64,000 nt of DNA, taken from the NCBI GenBank assembly GCA_024398935.1, contig JAKSIH010000005.1:39275-103274 (forward strand), read 5' to 3'. The notes under the pieces are model-generated. The model was not told where the DNA came from, made no database searches, and saw only the letters and a program-made list of their open reading frames with translations. The DNA comes from Fibrobacter sp. (GTDB taxonomy: Bacteria; Fibrobacterota; Fibrobacteria; Fibrobacterales; Fibrobacteraceae). Positions 30,826-39,490 of this stretch are shown here, one piece after another; the first letter of the stretch is position 1, and every line of letters begins with the position of its first letter. The translations under genes were made by a program, and so were the position numbers.

Positions 30826-32025
30826 ATGTCTAAGATGACCAATAAACTTGCTATTGCCGCAGTATCTCTCTTTATGGGGGTAGGTTCCGCCTTTGCGGCA
30901 AATATTCTTACCTATACCGCAACTTCCAAGGTTTCTCAGAAGGATGCCGACCAGGCTGCCCTGGCTGGTGTTGCCAAGCAGGTTCAGACCCAGGTAAAGG
31001 CTGAATTCGAAACCACCAAGAAGGAAAATGCCCAGGGCGAAATTTCCGAAACGGCAAAGAGCTTCAAGGGTACCTACACGGATGTTGTCCTCAAGGGTGT
31101 GAAGATTACCGTTGGTGAAAAGAAGAAGGGTGTGTTTACATCTACTGCAACTTTGGATGTGGATCAGCTGACTTCCAAGATGGTGGCAGACTTGAATACC
31201 ATTCGCGGCGATATGAAGAAGCTGGATTCCCTGATCCGTATGGAACTGCAGAATGCGGACTATCGCAAGGTTTCAACCGACTTGGCTGAACTTGAAACCC
31301 TGGCCGACAAGTACAACGGAATCCTGGAAGAACTTTCCATGTTCAGAATAATTTCCAAGGACCTGTTGCTGGAATCCGCTCTTGGTGAGCTGATGGACTT
31401 CTTTGCAAAGGCTCTGGAAGCTGTCAAGATTGAAACCGATTTGTCTAGCGAAGCTTTGACTATTACGGTAACTGATGTTATGGGGCCCATTGCCTATTTC
31501 CCCATTGCGGTTCTCCAGGACCACAGGGAACTTCTGCGTTCCAAGACCGATGAAAATGGTGAACTGGTATTCCCTCTGGACAAGGTTCGTGCCAAGAAGG
31601 CTAGCGGTCAGGTGACTGTTGTCGCTAATCTCAGCTTCAAGTATATGCACAAGGCTGCTGTAGAATCCCAGGTGGTGGAATACTCTTCTGAAAAGCTGGG
31701 CTGCGCCTATCGTCTGACCTGCTCTGGTGACGAAGCCGATTGCGGCGCCCTCCACAAGGCCCTTTCCGACGCAGGCCTTTCCATTCAGGACAAGGCCGAA
31801 TTGCCTGAACTGAAGGTGAACATGACTTTTAGCGATAAGGCTAGCGGAAACGGCTCTTTGTATACATCCAAGGCAACCCTGGTCTTTAGCTACGACGACG
31901 TAAAGCTTACGGAACAGCCTCAGGGCATTGGCCGCGATGCAAGTGCCGCTCATGGTAAGGCCATTGCCAAGATGCCTGCAACAAAGGTTGTGAATGCCTT
32001 CGGAAAGAAGTGCAAGGGTAAGTAA
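30826..32025 (+). CDS. LPP20-like exported protein
   Basis: A 399-residue protein with a clear signal peptide (MSKMTNKLAIAAVSLFMGVGSAFA). The following YTATSKVSQKDADQAALAGVAKQVQTQVKAEFETTKKEN resembles the LPP20/LpoB-like fold in which an Ala-rich helix carries modified outer-membrane-associated proteins. A helical centre and a C-terminal beta-rich part with a Cys pair (CAYRLTCSGDEADCG) follow. It is likely co-transcribed with the FecR-like lipoprotein and ends at a strong terminator. The function is unknown. Confidence 0.65.
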   Translation: MSKMTNKLAIAAVSLFMGVGSAFAANILTYTATSKVSQKDADQAALAGVAKQVQTQVKAEFETTKKENAQGEISETAKSFKGTYTDVVLKGVKITVGEKKKGVFTSTATLDVDQLTSKMVADLNTIRGDMKKLDSLIRMELQNADYRKVSTDLAELETLADKYNGILEELSMFRIISKDLLLESALGELMDFFAKALEAVKIETDLSSEALTITVTDVMGPIAYFPIAVLQDHRELLRSKTDENGELVFPLDKVRAKKASGQVTVVANLSFKYMHKAAVESQVVEYSSEKLGCAYRLTCSGDEADCGALHKALSDAGLSIQDKAELPELKVNMTFSDKASGNGSLYTSKATLVFSYDDVKLTEQPQGIGRDASAAHGKAIAKMPATKVVNAFGKKCKGK

Positions 32026-32046
32026 TTTTTCTAAGCTTGACTCTAG

Positions 32047-32084
32047 GTCCCGTAACTTTGTATAAAGTTGCGGGACTTTTTTTT
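32047..32084 (+). terminator. Strong terminator after the LPP20-like gene
   Basis: A 14-nt arm GTCCCGtAACTTT pairs with AAAGTTgCGGGAC around GTAT, followed by eight T. Confidence 0.92.
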
Positions 32085-32192
32085 ATAATTGCGCCTTTTG
32101 CAATTTTGTCTATAATTAAAAAATGCATGAATTAAAAAAATCAATTTGGGAAAAAGCTGAAAAGAATTTATCTTTGTATTTGAGGTAAGGTT

Positions 32193-33083
32193 ATGCGAGG
32201 ATTGATACAATTATTTGTGCTGTTGGGAGTATTCCTTGTGGCGTGTACCACGGACGCGGGCTATAATCCCAGCGAGTCCTATAAGGATCGTTCCGTAGAT
32301 TATATCGTAGATCATCTAGATCGCTATTCCAGCGAATCCTATTTGCCCAAATGTACTGATACTCTGGATAAGAAGGTGTTTTTCGTATCCAGTGCCTTGG
32401 CGGCCTATGTTTGCCTTGAAAGGGAATGGGCTCGAATTCGTAACATCGAAAGAAATTCCCCGGAAATAGAAGGGATTCCTTACTATGATCCAAAATCCAA
32501 GGACGTGTCTGGTCTTGTAAGTGAAGGCGATTATAAGCTTGGTTCCATTACAGATCCTCGTGATGGACATACCTATAGAACAGTTACTTTTAATGGTCTG
32601 GAATGGATGGCAGAAAACCTGGATTTCGATGCCGAAGGCGATATGGTCTCCAGTGATTGTTCCAGTTTGCTAGGGGCAAAAAACTGTAGGTTTTACTCTC
32701 TGGTTTATGGGTATTATGATGAAAGTCTGGGGGATTATCCAAGGAATCTGGACACTCTCTGCCCTTTGGATTTTAAGGTTCCCACCATGCTGCAATGGGA
32801 TACCCTCTTTTCTTCTGTAGGCTATTGGACTTCTGCCGGCAAGTCGCTTAAAAGCAGGGACTTCGTTGGAGAAAAGAACCGCAGGGGAGATGATATTATC
32901 TCTTTCTCCATTCTTCCTGCAGGTTATCATAGCGGGAATTATGGACAGCTGGGAAAAAATGCTGGCTTTGCCTCTCTGGATGACGAAGCCGTTATATTCT
33001 CTGCCGATGAAGACCGGGTCCGCTCCTCGTCCATCTTGTCTGGATGCTATTTCTCTGTCCGCTGTGTAAGGAGGGCCCGATGA
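32193..33083 (+). CDS. FISUMP-domain lipoprotein
   Basis: A 296-residue lipoprotein (MRGLIQLFVLLGVFLVAC, lipidated Cys at 18). After a linker the FISUMP domain covers about residues 115-296: DPRDGHTYRTVTFNGLEWMAENLDF, then LCPLDFKVPTMLQWD and the closing CYFSVRCVRRAR. FISUMP is the Fibrobacter succinogenes major paralogous domain, a surface domain of unknown function. The stop overlaps the next gene by 4 bp. Confidence 0.9.
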   Translation: MRGLIQLFVLLGVFLVACTTDAGYNPSESYKDRSVDYIVDHLDRYSSESYLPKCTDTLDKKVFFVSSALAAYVCLEREWARIRNIERNSPEIEGIPYYDPKSKDVSGLVSEGDYKLGSITDPRDGHTYRTVTFNGLEWMAENLDFDAEGDMVSSDCSSLLGAKNCRFYSLVYGYYDESLGDYPRNLDTLCPLDFKVPTMLQWDTLFSSVGYWTSAGKSLKSRDFVGEKNRRGDDIISFSILPAGYHSGNYGQLGKNAGFASLDDEAVIFSADEDRVRSSSILSGCYFSVRCVRRAR

Positions 33084-33472
33084 AACCCATTGCCGTCTTG
33101 ATGGTGGCGGTTGCGGCCATCCTGTTTTCCGCCTGTTCGTCGAATGAGTTTCTGGTCATGGACTCGGCCAAGAAACGCGCGCCCCTGGATCCACAAACCC
33201 AAGTGCGTTTTATCTATGCTCCTGAAATCCCCGTGATTCCCGAGAATACGGAATTCATTGCGGTGATGAATACCAACGTGAATTCGGACTGCTACCTAGA
33301 CGATGCGGTTCATGCGCTGGAATCTGCGGCACGGGAAGTGGGGGCGGATCTTATTTTTGTGAAGAAATACGAAAACCAGACCGTGAGTCGTGGCGTTTAC
33401 CTTGGCAAGGTATATATGAGCCATACGGAAACATGCTCGGTCTTGACAGCGGACTTGCTTAAAACCAAATAG
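33080..33472 (+). CDS. Small lipoprotein
   Basis: A 130-residue product from ATG 33080 (overlap ATGA with the FISUMP gene; GGAGGG upstream). The signal MKPIAVLMVAVAAILFSAC has the lipidated Cys at 19. The mature part contains an alpha/beta YjeI/RcsF-like pattern (LDDAVHALESAAREVGADLIFVKKYEN...), often found in envelope-stress-type lipoproteins. It is probably translated together with the FISUMP lipoprotein and the outer-membrane-type genes downstream. Confidence 0.75.
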   Translation: MKPIAVLMVAVAAILFSACSSNEFLVMDSAKKRAPLDPQTQVRFIYAPEIPVIPENTEFIAVMNTNVNSDCYLDDAVHALESAAREVGADLIFVKKYENQTVSRGVYLGKVYMSHTETCSVLTADLLKTK

Positions 33473-33482
33473 GCGTACAGGT

Positions 33483-34826
33483 ATGAAATCTTTTGTATGT
33501 GTACTCTTCCTGATGCTTTGTACCTTTGCCTTTGCAAAGGATTTCAGTGCATTTGAAAAAAGCCTTTTTGAGCAGTCTCCTATTGCAAGTTCTGAAGATT
33601 CCGTTACCAAGGAAAATGAATCTTCCAATTCGTTCAGTGATTTTGAGAAGTCCCTAATGGAAATGTCATCTGAATTGTCTGCGGCTTATACTTTGCGTGA
33701 AAACTTGCTGGAGGCGCTTCAGAAAAAGGATACCAAGAAGGTGTCCCAGATTGCAGACCAGCTAGAGGCTCTAGAATCCAGAAGTGTGATGCCTATCCAG
33801 CCTTTTGAAAGCGAGTGTGTGTTCGTTGAATTGAATATGCTGGATCGCCTGACCGATTTTATGGTCAAGTATTATCGGACGGTTGTGGATACAGGTCGGT
33901 TTGATTCCAATGTGCAGGTGCCTATCAACGATGGACTTTACTTTCATGTGACGATGGTCCTGGAATCTCGGGATTCCACCAAGATGTTCTACTCCTATCT
34001 CAGTCCCAGGATTGAACATTCGAAATTGCCGGATGTAAAGCGTCGCAAGCTTGAAATTCTTGCCCTGCTTCGGGATGCCTATCGGGATACAAAGACCGGT
34101 GAACTGGTCCATTCCAAGACTGCGGATTTCGTTGAGAAGTATCCCAATGATCCTGACGCTCCCTGGATGAAACATTCCATTCTGGGGCCTCTTTCCCGAA
34201 TGAGCGTTCTGGATTTCAAGATGGATAAGCGCAGCGAACTGAAGGAAGATGTCATTAGGGACAAGCTGTACTCCGGTGGCCTCGGCTTCAACTTTTATCT
34301 GGCCATGGGCGGTTTTGGAATCGGGTTTGACGACCTCTATCGCAATGACATTTATGAACCGGATCCTATGCCGGTGAACTGGGAATTCTATCTTCAGTTT
34401 GGACATTTTACTGCTTTGCTGGAAATGGTCAATTCTGGTGTTTCCGGGATTTCTTCCTTTGGCTGGGGCCTGGGCTGGGTGGTTTATGATTCCCGCTATC
34501 TGAAGGTTCGCCCCTATTTTGGCGCAGAAACCTCCTTTATGAATTACCGCTATAAGGATAACTATGTGGTGGGTGGTACTAGTTACAGTTCCGCCGGTAG
34601 TTCCGAATCCGTCGGACTTGATGAAGAAGGATTCCGTGGCATCCTTGGCGTCAACATTGATTTCAAGTTTATTACCGCATACTTCCTTACCTCCAGCAGC
34701 AAACTTTCAAGTTTCTCTGTGGTGGGCAAGTTTGGCGTTTCTACAACGGATATTGATACGGATGTGGCAAAGGGCGAAGGTTATGAAGCTTTCTTTGCCT
34801 TGGGTTTAGGCATTTATCTTTGGTAA
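33483..34826 (+). CDS. Outer-membrane-type protein, paralogue 1 of 3
   Basis: A 447-residue exported protein (signal MKSFVCVLFLMLCTFAFA). The N-terminal half is helical, TPR-like (DFMVKYYRTVVDTG, RRKLEILALLRDAYRDTKTG). It contains FVEKYPNDPDAPWMKHSIL, which is conserved in the next two genes. The C-terminal half alternates aromatic and polar residues (GGLGFNFYLAMGGFGIGFDD, FYLQFGHFTALLEMV, AFFALGLGIYLW), as in a beta barrel, and ends in a terminal Trp, the usual outer-membrane assembly signal. With the two following genes it forms a tandem family. The function is unknown. Confidence 0.7.
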   Translation: MKSFVCVLFLMLCTFAFAKDFSAFEKSLFEQSPIASSEDSVTKENESSNSFSDFEKSLMEMSSELSAAYTLRENLLEALQKKDTKKVSQIADQLEALESRSVMPIQPFESECVFVELNMLDRLTDFMVKYYRTVVDTGRFDSNVQVPINDGLYFHVTMVLESRDSTKMFYSYLSPRIEHSKLPDVKRRKLEILALLRDAYRDTKTGELVHSKTADFVEKYPNDPDAPWMKHSILGPLSRMSVLDFKMDKRSELKEDVIRDKLYSGGLGFNFYLAMGGFGIGFDDLYRNDIYEPDPMPVNWEFYLQFGHFTALLEMVNSGVSGISSFGWGLGWVVYDSRYLKVRPYFGAETSFMNYRYKDNYVVGGTSYSSAGSSESVGLDEEGFRGILGVNIDFKFITAYFLTSSSKLSSFSVVGKFGVSTTDIDTDVAKGEGYEAFFALGLGIYLW

Positions 34827-34829
34827 TTC

Positions 34830-36104
34830 ATGAAAAAGATTGTTCTGTATTTGTTGGTTCTTCTTGCGGTGAGCGTCTTTGCCGAAGGTGAACAGGTTTC
34901 CAAGAAGGAACTATTCGATAGGGCCCGAGACGTCCTGAAGGAATCTCTGGAAAGTGGCGATTATGACAAGGCGGGGCAGGCGCTGGAGTACCTGCAGGAA
35001 AATATTTCCAATGGCGCTCCTCTAACAGTAAATGAAGAGTATTACGCCTATATGGGAATGCACCGGTACGAGGATGCGCTTCGGGTCTATTTCGAGGGGC
35101 GTCGCGTTTATCTGGATGTGAACTATCATCCCGATGTGCAGAAACGTGTTATTGTTGAAGACGGTTTAAGTCTTTACTTCAGTAAACTGGTGGTAAACTT
35201 GACCAAGGCAAGCGCAGATTCTCTGATGCAGATCATTGAGGCTTCAGAAGTAAGTCAGGAAAGCAAGGACCTGTATGGAACTTTGCTTTATTCTGAACTG
35301 GTCATCGGGCATCAGCTGTTTTATGTTGGTAACGAAGTCATGTATGCCCTTGACATCTGGGACGATACCTATGTGGAACCCTTTCTTGCGCGAGCCAAGG
35401 ATTTTGTCCAGAAGTATCCCGGTTCCATTCATTCAGAATATCTGAATTGTTCCATCATTCCCATGGCCCAGAAGCAGGTGGATTTTATGGCGAATCCTCT
35501 GGAACATAAATTCTATACCGGTGGATATGGCATTTATGCTTCTCTCTGGTGGGGCGGCATTACTGGGGACGCCGCAGATTACATCCAGATGGATATGGGG
35601 TCCTACATGCTGGAATTTGAAATACAGTTCTGGCGATTCAATTTTGGTGTTTTTTATGCCGATGGAATTGAAGGAAAACGAAAGTACCGAAGGGATCTTG
35701 TATCTGAAAGTCCAGATTATGAAAGTTATAGCGATGGCTTTACCGCAGGTTTTGATGTGTTTGATTCCAAGTACATAAAAGTGGTGCCCTTTATTGGTCT
35801 TGGTTCAACGACTATAGACGTCTTGGATATTGATGCTCACAAGCATTTCCTGCTGGGTACCAATGTGGATTTGCGCTTGTGGACATCCAAGGCTGAAAGA
35901 GCGAATTCTCCCATCGCTTCTGTGCAGTTGCGCCTGAAGTACATGGCGAAATTCAGTAGCTATAAGGATTCCTATGTGAATGTGGAACAGATTTATGATG
36001 AAGAAGATGGTCATTATATCGGGCGAGAGGATCATCACCTTACCGCATCCGGCGATTATGTGAATCACGCCTTCTCCATAGGTCTAGGCCTTTACTGGTG
36101 GTAA
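34830..36104 (+). CDS. Outer-membrane-type protein, paralogue 2 of 3
   Basis: A 424-residue exported protein (signal MKKIVLYLLVLLAVSVFA) starting 3 bp after paralogue 1. The helical part (KKELFDRARDVLKESLESGDYDKAGQALEYLQENISNGAPL) is almost the same as in paralogue 3, and AKDFVQKYPGSIHSEYLNCSIIPM corresponds to the conserved block of all three. The beta-rich C-terminal half ends GLGLYWW, an outer-membrane C-terminal signature. It is probably one operon with its neighbours. Confidence 0.7.
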   Translation: MKKIVLYLLVLLAVSVFAEGEQVSKKELFDRARDVLKESLESGDYDKAGQALEYLQENISNGAPLTVNEEYYAYMGMHRYEDALRVYFEGRRVYLDVNYHPDVQKRVIVEDGLSLYFSKLVVNLTKASADSLMQIIEASEVSQESKDLYGTLLYSELVIGHQLFYVGNEVMYALDIWDDTYVEPFLARAKDFVQKYPGSIHSEYLNCSIIPMAQKQVDFMANPLEHKFYTGGYGIYASLWWGGITGDAADYIQMDMGSYMLEFEIQFWRFNFGVFYADGIEGKRKYRRDLVSESPDYESYSDGFTAGFDVFDSKYIKVVPFIGLGSTTIDVLDIDAHKHFLLGTNVDLRLWTSKAERANSPIASVQLRLKYMAKFSSYKDSYVNVEQIYDEEDGHYIGREDHHLTASGDYVNHAFSIGLGLYWW

Positions 36105-36108
36105 TTTT

Positions 36109-37383
36109 ATGAAACGCCTGATTGTATTTGTATTGGTTTTATGCGGGCTTGTCTTTTCTGAAATCCCGGACTTTCTGAATCAGCCCTCTAAGAGGGAATT
36201 GTTCGCAAAGGCAAGAGACCTTTTGAAGGTGTCGCTGGAAAAGGGGGACTTGGCAAAGGCGGGGGAGGCTCTGGAGTACCTGCAGGCCAATGTAGGCAAT
36301 GGCGCTCCATTGCAATATTTTGAAGAGTACCTGGTTCTGACCGAATTGAATCGCTATGACGAGGCCATTTCCGCTTATGCCCATATACGTAGATTGCAGT
36401 TGGATCCTGATTATAAAGTCGATATGGAAAGACGGCTGGAGGCAAACGACGCCCTGAATACCTATCTATTTAGGAATCTTTCTCCATTCAACAAGGATAA
36501 AATCGATTCTCTTTATCAAAGGGCATTGCAGTCGGAGGCCAGCAAGGAAAATAAGGACCTCTACGGCGTGTTACTTTATTCGGAACAAGGGCTTAAGTAT
36601 CGCGTAGATTGGGGGCTTACCTATTCCAATGTCATTTTGGAAGATACGACCTGCGCCGCGGAATTCATAAAAAGGGCAAGGGATTTTATCTATAGCTACC
36701 CCTTGTCCGAACATTCGGCTTATTTAAAGTCGGTTGTGCTTCCCGCCGTCCAGGAACGATTGGATGATTTGCATGAGTTCGAAAGGAATCCCTGGTCCTA
36801 TAAGTATTATACAGGAGGTCTTGCCGTTTTTGCCGGTAAGTGGACCGGTTTTGTAAATGGGCTTGTTACAAACTATCTTGATACCGAGATGGGGACAAGC
36901 TTTATTCTGGAAGCAGAAATCCAGATTAGTCGCATTTCTCTGGATGGATATATGGGTTTTGGCATGGTTTCCAGACCCAAAGGAAAGTTTATTGATGTGG
37001 TACGTAGTGGATACTGGGAAGGTGACCAGTCCGAGGAGGATGTCTTTTATGGTCTTTCCCTAGGTTATACTTTTTATGAATCCAGATTCGCAAAGATTAC
37101 GCCTTTTATTGGTTTTGGATTGATGGAGTATACCTTGTTTGATTGGGATAATTTTCCCCAGTGGAATTTGGGCGTAAATGTGGATTCCCATTTGTGGATG
37201 TCCAGACCTGAACGAAAATACCAGGCCTCGTGGGGCATTGTTCTTCGCCTTAAATATATGATACAGTTTGGTGAACTTTCGGAAAAGGGGAGTAATTGGT
37301 GGAGTGGGTCCGATTTTCCTAAGACTAGGGCAGGATCCATCAATCATCTATTTGCATTTGAACTAGGTCTTTTTACTTGGTAG
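36109..37383 (+). CDS. Outer-membrane-type protein, paralogue 3 of 3
   Basis: A 424-residue exported protein (signal MKRLIVFVLVLCGLVFS), 4 bp after paralogue 2. Shared blocks are KRELFAKARDLLKVSLEKGDLAKAGEALEYLQANVGNGAPLQ and ARDFIYSYPLSEHSAYLKSVVLP. The C-terminal beta-rich region ends ELGLFTW. A terminator follows 23 bp later. Identity to paralogue 2 is highest in the helical half, suggesting conserved periplasmic interactions and diverged surface parts. Confidence 0.7.
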   Translation: MKRLIVFVLVLCGLVFSEIPDFLNQPSKRELFAKARDLLKVSLEKGDLAKAGEALEYLQANVGNGAPLQYFEEYLVLTELNRYDEAISAYAHIRRLQLDPDYKVDMERRLEANDALNTYLFRNLSPFNKDKIDSLYQRALQSEASKENKDLYGVLLYSEQGLKYRVDWGLTYSNVILEDTTCAAEFIKRARDFIYSYPLSEHSAYLKSVVLPAVQERLDDLHEFERNPWSYKYYTGGLAVFAGKWTGFVNGLVTNYLDTEMGTSFILEAEIQISRISLDGYMGFGMVSRPKGKFIDVVRSGYWEGDQSEEDVFYGLSLGYTFYESRFAKITPFIGFGLMEYTLFDWDNFPQWNLGVNVDSHLWMSRPERKYQASWGIVLRLKYMIQFGELSEKGSNWWSGSDFPKTRAGSINHLFAFELGLFTW

Positions 37384-37405
37384 TCTAAATATTTTCTTGC
37401 TATTG

Positions 37406-37438
37406 AAAACAGGGCTGAACGGCCCTGTTTTATTTTTG
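37406..37438 (+). terminator. Terminator of the paralogue operon
   Basis: AAAACAGGGC/GCCCTGTTTT stem with a 6-nt loop followed by ATTTTTG. Confidence 0.88.
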
Positions 37439-37508
37439 CTCTGTCCTTAAAATTTTTAAATTTGTCCCGTTCAAAATTTAATCCCTTTTAAAAATAAGGT
37501 AGATAATC

Positions 37509-39023
37509 ATGATTAACATCAATATGCCCGATATGAATGACCAGGTGAAGGCCCGCCTTGACAAGCTCGAAAAGTTCAAGGAAATGGGTATCGAAGCCTA
37601 TCCGCACAAGTTCAACCGCACTCACGATTCCAAGGTCCTTAAGGAAAACAAGGACGCCCTGATCGCTAGCGGTGAAGATGTTGCTTTTGCTGGTCGTGTG
37701 GTTCGTTTCAATCGTAAGGGCAAGATGTGCTTTATGCACCTGAAGGACCGCTATGGCCGTCTGCAGGTGGTTTGCGCCCGCGACGAAGTTGGCGAAGAAA
37801 ACTACGAAATCGTAAAGATGACCGACCTTGGCGATTTCATCGGCGTAAACGGCTCCATGTTCGAAACCCAGAGCGGCGAATATTCCGTACGCGTGAAGAA
37901 GGTGACCATGCTCAGTAAGGCTGTGCGCCCGCTCCCCGTTGCCAAGGAAAAGATTGACGAAAACGGCAACAAGGTGGTGTTCAACGAATTTGCCGACGTG
38001 GATACCCGCTACCGCCAGCGCTATGTGGACATGGCCCTGAACGACGACGTGAAGGAAGTGTTCATCAAGCGTTCCAAGATCATGCAGTCCATCCGTGAAT
38101 ACCTCATCGAAAAGGGCTTCATCGAAGTGGAAACCCCGACCTTGCAGCCCATCTATGGCGGTGCAAACGCTCGTCCGTTCACCACTCACCATAACGCTGC
38201 CGACATGACCCTCTACATGCGTGTGGCTCCGGAACTTTACCTGAAGCGCTGCATTGTGGGCGGTATGGAAAAGGTTTTCGAATTCTCCAAGAACTTCCGT
38301 AACGAAGGTATGGACCGTACCCATAGCCCGGAATTCACCGGTCTGGAATTCTACGAAGCCTATGCAGACTACAACGACATGATGGTTCACTTCGAAAATA
38401 TCTACGAACGCGCCTGTATCGCAGCAAACGGCACCACCAAGATCATGACCCAGGGCAAGGAAATCGACTTCAAGGCTCCGTGGCCCCGCTACACCATGAA
38501 GGGTGCTATCGAAAAGTTCGGCGGCATCAAGGTGGACGACCTGTCCGATGAACAGATCCAGGCAAAGATCGACGAACTGGGTGGCCATCTGGATGGCGAA
38601 TTTAGCCGTGGCCGTGGCATTCTGGAACTGTTTGAACTGACTGTCGAAGAACAGCTGATCCAGCCCACCTTCATCATGGACATGCCTACCGAATCTACTC
38701 CGCTTTGCAAGAAGCATCGTACCCAGGAAGGCCTCATTGAACAGTTCGAACCCTACGCCAACGGCTGGGAACTGGGCAACGCCTATACCGAACTTAACGA
38801 TCCTCTGCGCCAGCGCGAACTTCTGGAAGACCAGGTCCGCCGTGGCCGCGGTGGTGAAGGCGAAACTCACCCCATGGACGAAAACTTCCTGCACGCAATC
38901 GAATCTGGCCTGCCTCCTACCGGCGGTGTGGGTTTCGGTATCGACCGTATGATCATGCTGCTCACCAACCAGGAAACCATCCGCGACGTGCAGCTCTTCC
39001 CGCTGATGAAGCCGGAAGTCTAA
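37509..39023 (+). CDS. lysS: Lysyl-tRNA synthetase, class II
   Basis: A 504-residue enzyme of normal length. The N-terminal OB fold (VAFAGRVVRFNRKGKMCFMHLKDRYGRLQVV) binds the anticodon. The catalytic domain has motif 1 (KIMQSIREYLIEKGFIEVETPTL), motif 2 (FEFSKNFRNEGMDRTHSPEFTGLEFYEAY) and motif 3 (GLPPTGGVGFGIDRMIMLLT). Strong codon bias suggests high expression. The downstream gap carries heptad repeats. Confidence 0.96.
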   Translation: MININMPDMNDQVKARLDKLEKFKEMGIEAYPHKFNRTHDSKVLKENKDALIASGEDVAFAGRVVRFNRKGKMCFMHLKDRYGRLQVVCARDEVGEENYEIVKMTDLGDFIGVNGSMFETQSGEYSVRVKKVTMLSKAVRPLPVAKEKIDENGNKVVFNEFADVDTRYRQRYVDMALNDDVKEVFIKRSKIMQSIREYLIEKGFIEVETPTLQPIYGGANARPFTTHHNAADMTLYMRVAPELYLKRCIVGGMEKVFEFSKNFRNEGMDRTHSPEFTGLEFYEAYADYNDMMVHFENIYERACIAANGTTKIMTQGKEIDFKAPWPRYTMKGAIEKFGGIKVDDLSDEQIQAKIDELGGHLDGEFSRGRGILELFELTVEEQLIQPTFIMDMPTESTPLCKKHRTQEGLIEQFEPYANGWELGNAYTELNDPLRQRELLEDQVRRGRGGEGETHPMDENFLHAIESGLPPTGGVGFGIDRMIMLLTNQETIRDVQLFPLMKPEV

Positions 39024-39047
39024 TCGGCGAAGCCGATTTAGTTGACA

Positions 39048-39070
39048 GTGGTTAGTGGTTAGTAAACAGT
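39048..39070. repeat. Heptad repeat with 17-bp core AGTGGTTAGTAAACAGT
   Basis: The core lies at 39054-39070, preceded by GTTAGTGG. The same core is at 40751-40767 and 44163-44179 and, inverted, at 28217-28233. It always lies just after a gene. Confidence 0.85.
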
Positions 39071-39089
39071 GTCGCAGTAGAGAATATCA

Positions 39090-39473
39090 ATGGCTAAAAG
39101 TTACAAGGATCTTGTTGTTTGGCAAAAAGCGATGGACTTGTCTATTGCTGTTTACCAGGTGACGAAGTCTTTTCCAAAGGAAGAACTTTTTGGTATGGTT
39201 TCTCAAATGCGACGGGCTGCTGTTTCCATTGCTAGTAATATTGCTGAGGGTGAAGGCCGTAAGTCAAAAAACGAATTTGCTCATTTTGCAAGCATAGCAA
39301 TGGGATCAAAAGCTGAATTGGAAACACAAGTAATCTTATGTGAGCGTGTTGGACTATGCTCTGATACGGAGTCACAAAATTTGCTTAGTATGTTAGATGA
39401 AATCGGAAAAATGCTAGCCTCCTTAAAGACGCGGCTGTCTTGTTCTTCAAAACCACTAATCACTAACCACTAA
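39090..39473 (+). CDS. Four-helix-bundle protein (23S rRNA intervening-sequence type)
   Basis: A 127-residue protein of the TIGR02436-like family: KSYKDLVVWQKAMDLSIAVYQVTKSFPKEELFGMVSQMRRAAVSIASNIAEG is the typical opening, followed by two further helices. Such genes occur in 23S rRNA insertions or as free genes in repeat-rich contexts; the function is unknown. The last residues (KPLITNH) are encoded by the heptad repeat that follows, so the repeat supplies the stop codon. Confidence 0.85.
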   Translation: MAKSYKDLVVWQKAMDLSIAVYQVTKSFPKEELFGMVSQMRRAAVSIASNIAEGEGRKSKNEFAHFASIAMGSKAELETQVILCERVGLCSDTESQNLLSMLDEIGKMLASLKTRLSCSSKPLITNH

Positions 39474-39486
39474 TCACTAACCACTC
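39451..39486. repeat. CACTAAC/CACTAAT heptad repeat
   Basis: Five successive heptads (CACTAAT, CACTAAC, CACTAAT, CACTAAC and part of the next) overlap the 3' end of the four-helix-bundle gene and directly precede lolC. Confidence 0.9.
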
Positions 39487-39490
39487 CCAC

